Of a DNA stretch of 8,532 bases, positions 6,179 through 8,532 are shown one piece after another (within the stretch, counting starts at the first letter, position 1; every line of letters begins with the position of its first letter). This stretch comes from an uncultured Chloroflexota bacterium. GTDB taxonomy: Bacteria > Chloroflexota > Limnocylindria > Limnocylindrales > CSP1-4. Under the pieces are notes generated by a model. The model was not told the origin of the DNA and searched no databases. It was given only the letters and a program-made list of their open reading frames with translations. A program made the translations under genes and the position numbers. The DNA is taken from assembly GCA_903930745.1 (NCBI GenBank), contig CAIYZX010000607.1, positions 1 through 8,532 of the forward strand. Direction: 5' to 3'.

Positions 6179-6335
6179 CGTGATTGAGGGTGGAGTGGAG
6201 TCCAGGGATCGCAGGCCCATGCGTCCGGCGCCCGGGGATCGCGGGTCGTGGAGTCATGCCCCGGTGCCCCGTGTCCAGGCACGCCCGGAGGTGGATCGAC
6301 CGGCGGTCCCCGCCGCCGGTGGTGGTCAGGGTGCA

Positions 6336-6365
6336 GCCCGAGCCATCCCCGCCCGAGCCATCCCC
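6336..6365. repeat. perfect 15-bp tandem duplication
   Basis: GCCCGAGCCATCCCC occurs at 6336-6350 and again directly at 6351-6365 with no mismatch. The length is a multiple of three, so it would keep the frame if the region were translated (AIPAR/AIPAA in the frame of the next gene). Confidence 0.9.
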
Positions 6366-6437
6366 GCCGCGGACCGCCAGCCGCTCCGCCGCCCGCTGCC
6401 GGCCGTTCCACCGTCACGCTCCTTCGTTGGGGGGTCC

Positions 6438-6719
6438 GTGAGTGCCGGGCCGCGGCCGGTCATGCCGCCCTCGCGCGGCGTTGGCCAGCCCAACCTGCGG
6501 CGCAACGTCTGCCCGCACTTCTACATGACGGGCAGCCGCGGGGCCATCCCCATCCAGGCGCCGCATCTGCTCAAGGGCCTGCTGCGCCAGCCCACGAACA
6601 TCTCCCGCTGCCAGCTGCGCGGCGGCGTCCACCTCGACGAGGGCTACGTCAACGACGTCTGCCTGACGCCCCGCTTCAACCAGTGCGTCTTCTACGAGGA
6701 CGACCTGACGCGCGAGTGA
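6438..6719 (+). CDS. small four-cysteine protein upstream of folC, uncharacterised
   Basis: From the GTG at 6438 the product has 93 residues. A Pro/Arg-rich start leads into a compact segment beginning RRNVCPHFYMTG and ending VCLTPRFNQCVFYEDD. It has four cysteines (25, 58, 75, 83) spaced 32, 16 and 7 residues apart, which suggests a single zinc or iron-sulfur site. I do not recognise a named family. No signal peptide or membrane span is visible. The GTG has a G-run (6429-6434) just upstream as a ribosome-binding site, and third-position G/C rises sharply near here. Alternative in-frame starts are ATG 6462 (85 residues) and ATG 6219 (166 residues with a low-complexity N-terminus). Its stop overlaps the folC start in GTGA, so it is very likely in the same operon. 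Whether it has a part in folate metabolism is unknown. Confidence 0.75.
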   Translation: MSAGPRPVMPPSRGVGQPNLRRNVCPHFYMTGSRGAIPIQAPHLLKGLLRQPTNISRCQLRGGVHLDEGYVNDVCLTPRFNQCVFYEDDLTRE

Positions 6720-8173
6720 GCACGCACCAGCCCGCGCCCGCCGGTGAGCGGCGCACGTACGCGGAGGCCCTCGCCGCCATCGAGACCCGGGGCCGCTACG
6801 GGATCCGTCTTGGCCTCGGCCGCGTTCGAGCGCTCCTGCGCGAGCTGGGCAACCCGGAGACCGCCGTCCGCGGCGCGCTCGTCGCGGGCACCAACGGCAA
6901 GGGGAGCGTGATCGCGCTCGCGGGCTCGGCGCTCCGTGCCGCCGGCTACCGCGTGGGCGAGACGCCCAAGCCGCACCTGGTCACGTACCGGGAACGGATC
7001 GTCGTGGACGGCCGGCCCATCGCCGCCGCGGACTTCGCGCGGCTCGTGGACGAGGTCCTGCCCATCGCCGACCGGATCAGCCGGCGCCTGGGGCCACCCA
7101 CGGAGTTCGAGCTGCTGACGGCGCTGATGTTCCGGCACTTTGCGGAGGCGCGGCTGGACGTGGCGCTCGTGGAGGTGGGCCTGGGCGGGCGCCTGGACGC
7201 CACGAACGCCTGGGACGGCGGCGTGGCGGTGCTCACGAACGTGGGCCTGGATCACACGGACCGGCTGGGGACCACGATCGAGGCCATCGCGCGGGAGAAG
7301 TCCGCGATCGTGAAGCGTGGCGACGTCGCCGCCACGGGGGCATCCGGCGAGGCGCTGGCGATCCTGCGCCGCCGCTGCGCGCGCATGGGTGTGCCGCTGG
7401 CCGTGGCACCGCCCGCGCCGCTGCTCACCTGGAACCGCGATGCCCTCACCGTGGACCTGCCGCGGCTTGGCCCCACCGAGGTGGCCCTGCGGGGCCGGCA
7501 CCAGGCGGCGAACGCGGCGGTGGCCGATGCGCTGCTGGACTCGCTGGAGGCGGCGGGGATCGCCACGGTGCCCGCGGACGCACGGCGGCGCGGGTACGCG
7601 ACGGCGCGCTGGGCCGGGCGCCTGGAGCTGGTCACGGTGCCCGCGGGAGAGGGCCACGCGCAGATCGAGCGAGGGACCTCGCCCGAGCGAGGCACGCCCG
7701 GCCCCGGGACGCCCGGGACCGCGCCCGGGCGCGAGGTGCTCCTGGACGGGGCGCACAACCCCGATGGCGCGGCCGCCCTCGCGACGGCGTTGGACGACCT
7801 GCGGCCGCACCTGGAGGCCGGGCCGCTGACCCTGGTCTGGGCATCCATGGCGGACAAGGACGTCGATGGCACGCTGCACGCTGCTGCTGCTGCCGAAGCC
7901 CTCCGGGGCGCCACGCCCGCAGAGGCTCCCGCCATCGTCTGCACCACCATCCCGGACCTGCCCAGGGCGCTCCCTGCTGAAGACCTCGCCGCCCGCTGGC
8001 GCGCCGTCCTGCCGCAGGCGCGCGTCGTCACGGCGCAGGACCCCGCCGCGGCCCTGGACGCCGCGCTCCGCGAGTCCCGCGGTCCCGTGGTGGTCGCAGG
8101 ATCCCTCTACCTCGTGGGCGCGGCACGCGCGCGCCTCGTTGACGACCCGGCGCTCCGGGACCCGGAGGCGTGA
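6716..8173 (+). CDS. folC: bifunctional folylpolyglutamate synthase / dihydrofolate synthase
   Basis: FolC is a cytoplasmic Mur-ligase-family enzyme that uses ATP to add glutamate to dihydropteroate and then to folates. Family marks in order are YAEALAAIETRGRYGIRLGL (15-34), the P-loop GTNGKGS (58-64), PKPHLVTYRERI (84-95), EVGLGGRLDATN (153-164), NVGLDHTDRLG (175-185) with AREKSAIVK (192-200, Lys195 the likely carbamylated lysine), GRHQAANA (260-267), RWAGRLELV (298-306), LDGAHNPDGAAAL (343-355) and ADKDV (379-383). At 485 residues it is longer than the usual 420-450. Part of the excess is a Gly/Pro/Thr-rich insertion at about 310-340. The start is GTG at 6716, whose GTGA overlaps the upstream stop; GAGGA at 6696-6700 is a distant ribosome-binding site, so translational coupling is likely. 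Whether it performs both reactions cannot be read from sequence, though an adjacent folP supports the dihydrofolate synthase step. Confidence 0.95.
   Translation: MSTHQPAPAGERRTYAEALAAIETRGRYGIRLGLGRVRALLRELGNPETAVRGALVAGTNGKGSVIALAGSALRAAGYRVGETPKPHLVTYRERIVVDGRPIAAADFARLVDEVLPIADRISRRLGPPTEFELLTALMFRHFAEARLDVALVEVGLGGRLDATNAWDGGVAVLTNVGLDHTDRLGTTIEAIAREKSAIVKRGDVAATGASGEALAILRRRCARMGVPLAVAPPAPLLTWNRDALTVDLPRLGPTEVALRGRHQAANAAVADALLDSLEAAGIATVPADARRRGYATARWAGRLELVTVPAGEGHAQIERGTSPERGTPGPGTPGTAPGREVLLDGAHNPDGAAALATALDDLRPHLEAGPLTLVWASMADKDVDGTLHAAAAAEALRGATPAEAPAIVCTTIPDLPRALPAEDLAARWRAVLPQARVVTAQDPAAALDAALRESRGPVVVAGSLYLVGAARARLVDDPALRDPEA
7666..7731 (+). repeat. short GC-rich repeats encoding a low-complexity insertion in FolC
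   Basis: CGAGCGAGG occurs at 7666-7674 and 7684-7692, an 18-base offset, and is followed by several CCCGGGAC-like copies between 7702 and 7729. Together they encode the Gly/Pro/Thr-rich loop (about residues 317-338) between the GRLELV strand and the LDGAHNP motif. The offset is a whole number of codons, so slippage would change loop length without breaking the frame. Confidence 0.6.
8164..8168 (+). promoter_or_regulatory. ribosome-binding site for folP inside the folC 3' end
   Basis: GGAGG lies four bases before the ATG at 8173 and within the last codons of folC. It supports this start and implies that folP is translated from the folC transcript. Confidence 0.7.
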
Positions 8174-8532
8174 TGACGGACAGAGACCTCCCCGACGAGC
8201 AGGGCGTGGTCCGCGAGCGGCCCGAGCAGGGCGGCGGTGCGGCCACCCCGTCCTTCGCCATTCCGGCGGACGCGGACACGGGCATCCCCGGCCGGCCCCG
8301 GCCCGTCGTCATCGGCCCGCAGACCTTCACGTGGGGCGCCCGCACGTGGGTGATGGGCATCCTCAACGTGACGCCGGACTCCTTCTCCGGCGACGGGCTC
8401 ATGGCCGCCGAGCGTGCCGCGGATCCCGTGGGCCACGCCCTGGCGCAGGCCCGCGCGATGGTCGCGGACGGCGCGGACCTCCTGGACGTGGGCGGCGCCT
8501 CATCGCGCCCGGGTCACGCCGGCATCCCGCCC
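8173..8532 (+). CDS. folP: dihydropteroate synthase (partial, 3' end outside window)
   Basis: FolP condenses p-aminobenzoate with 6-hydroxymethyl-dihydropterin diphosphate to dihydropteroate, the substrate of the neighbouring FolC, and is the target of sulfonamides. The first 120 residues are present. The strand-1 signature MGILNVTPDSFSGDG (61-75) and the loop-2 signature GADLLDVGGASSRPG (100-114) are clear. The latter differs from the common GGESTRPG by Ala for Glu and Ser for Thr, in the loop that contacts the p-aminobenzoate site. About 48 residues precede the barrel (MTDRDLPDEQ onwards), a polar extension without recognisable motif. The ATG at 8173 shares its A with the folC stop (TGATG) and has a good ribosome-binding site, so the genes are almost certainly coupled. 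Roughly half or more of the enzyme lies beyond the window. Confidence 0.93.
   Translation, partial: MTDRDLPDEQGVVRERPEQGGGAATPSFAIPADADTGIPGRPRPVVIGPQTFTWGARTWVMGILNVTPDSFSGDGLMAAERAADPVGHALAQARAMVADGADLLDVGGASSRPGHAGIPP

Larger units (their letters stand above)
6056..6437. other. divergent intergenic region before the folate cluster
   Basis: This spacer separates the minus-strand Ig-like gene from the plus-strand cysteine/folate cluster and should hold promoters for both. I see a possible plus-strand -10 box at 6139-6144, a hairpin at 6158-6178 and a 15-bp tandem duplication at 6336-6365. A plus-strand frame in register with the next gene is open throughout, with an ATG at 6219, but its third-position G/C content is visibly lower than in the real genes. 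It could still encode a Pro/Ala-rich N-terminal extension. Confidence 0.5.

Noticed and set aside
5640..6437. Upstream extension of the four-cysteine protein frame into the Ig-like gene
   Set aside because: The part before 6056 is antisense to a real gene, and the part from 6219 has weaker third-position G/C than genes here. I keep ATG 6219 only as an alternative start.
6248..6715. Extension of the folC frame upstream to an ATG at 6248
   Set aside because: It would overlap the whole four-cysteine gene and add about 156 Pro/Arg-rich residues absent from FolC. The GTG at 6716 places the family's first motif at the right distance.

Overview
The window is very GC-rich, with almost every codon in the real genes ending in G or C. 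It appears to be chromosomal DNA of a free-living, high-GC bacterium. The gene set and style fit an uncultured Chloroflexota lineage, perhaps Limnocylindria-like: a GalU with the GWGTRFLPATKA signature, a one-pass PASTA kinase, short four-cysteine proteins, overlapping folC-folP and a leaderless-type promoter. I infer this from style; an actinobacterial origin is not excluded. There is no rRNA, tRNA, transposase, phage gene or CRISPR array.

Layout. Bases 1-45 look like the tail of an upstream gene. Three plus-strand genes follow: an alpha/beta hydrolase (120-893), galU (981-1862, UDP-glucose synthesis) and a large membrane Ser/Thr kinase with extracellular PASTA domains (1960-3855). galU and the kinase each have a possible -10 box in front. 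The kinase gene ends at a good intrinsic terminator (3887-3913). Bases 3914-4246 hold no convincing gene, but they contain nested and competing inverted repeats (3946-4087) and a strong G-quadruplex/C-rich motif (4207-4246).

Two minus-strand genes converge on that gap: a single-pass membrane protein with Ig-like domains (4826-6055) and an eight-cysteine putative metal-binding protein (4247-4765). The latter has its own promoter, placed so that its mRNA would be leaderless. A divergent spacer (6056-6437), with a hairpin and a 15-bp tandem duplication, separates these from a plus-strand cluster: a small four-cysteine protein (6438-6719), folC (6716-8173) and the start of folP (8173 to the window end). 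Each neighbouring pair in this cluster overlaps by one to four bases, so they are probably co-transcribed and translationally coupled.

Biology. The kinase and GalU suggest cell-envelope growth and its control. folP makes dihydropteroate; folC then glutamylates it and later folates, so the right end is part of a folate operon. I saw no convincing new multi-gene system. The items most worth a second look are the structured gap at 3946-4087, the two uncharacterised cysteine proteins and the leaderless promoter.
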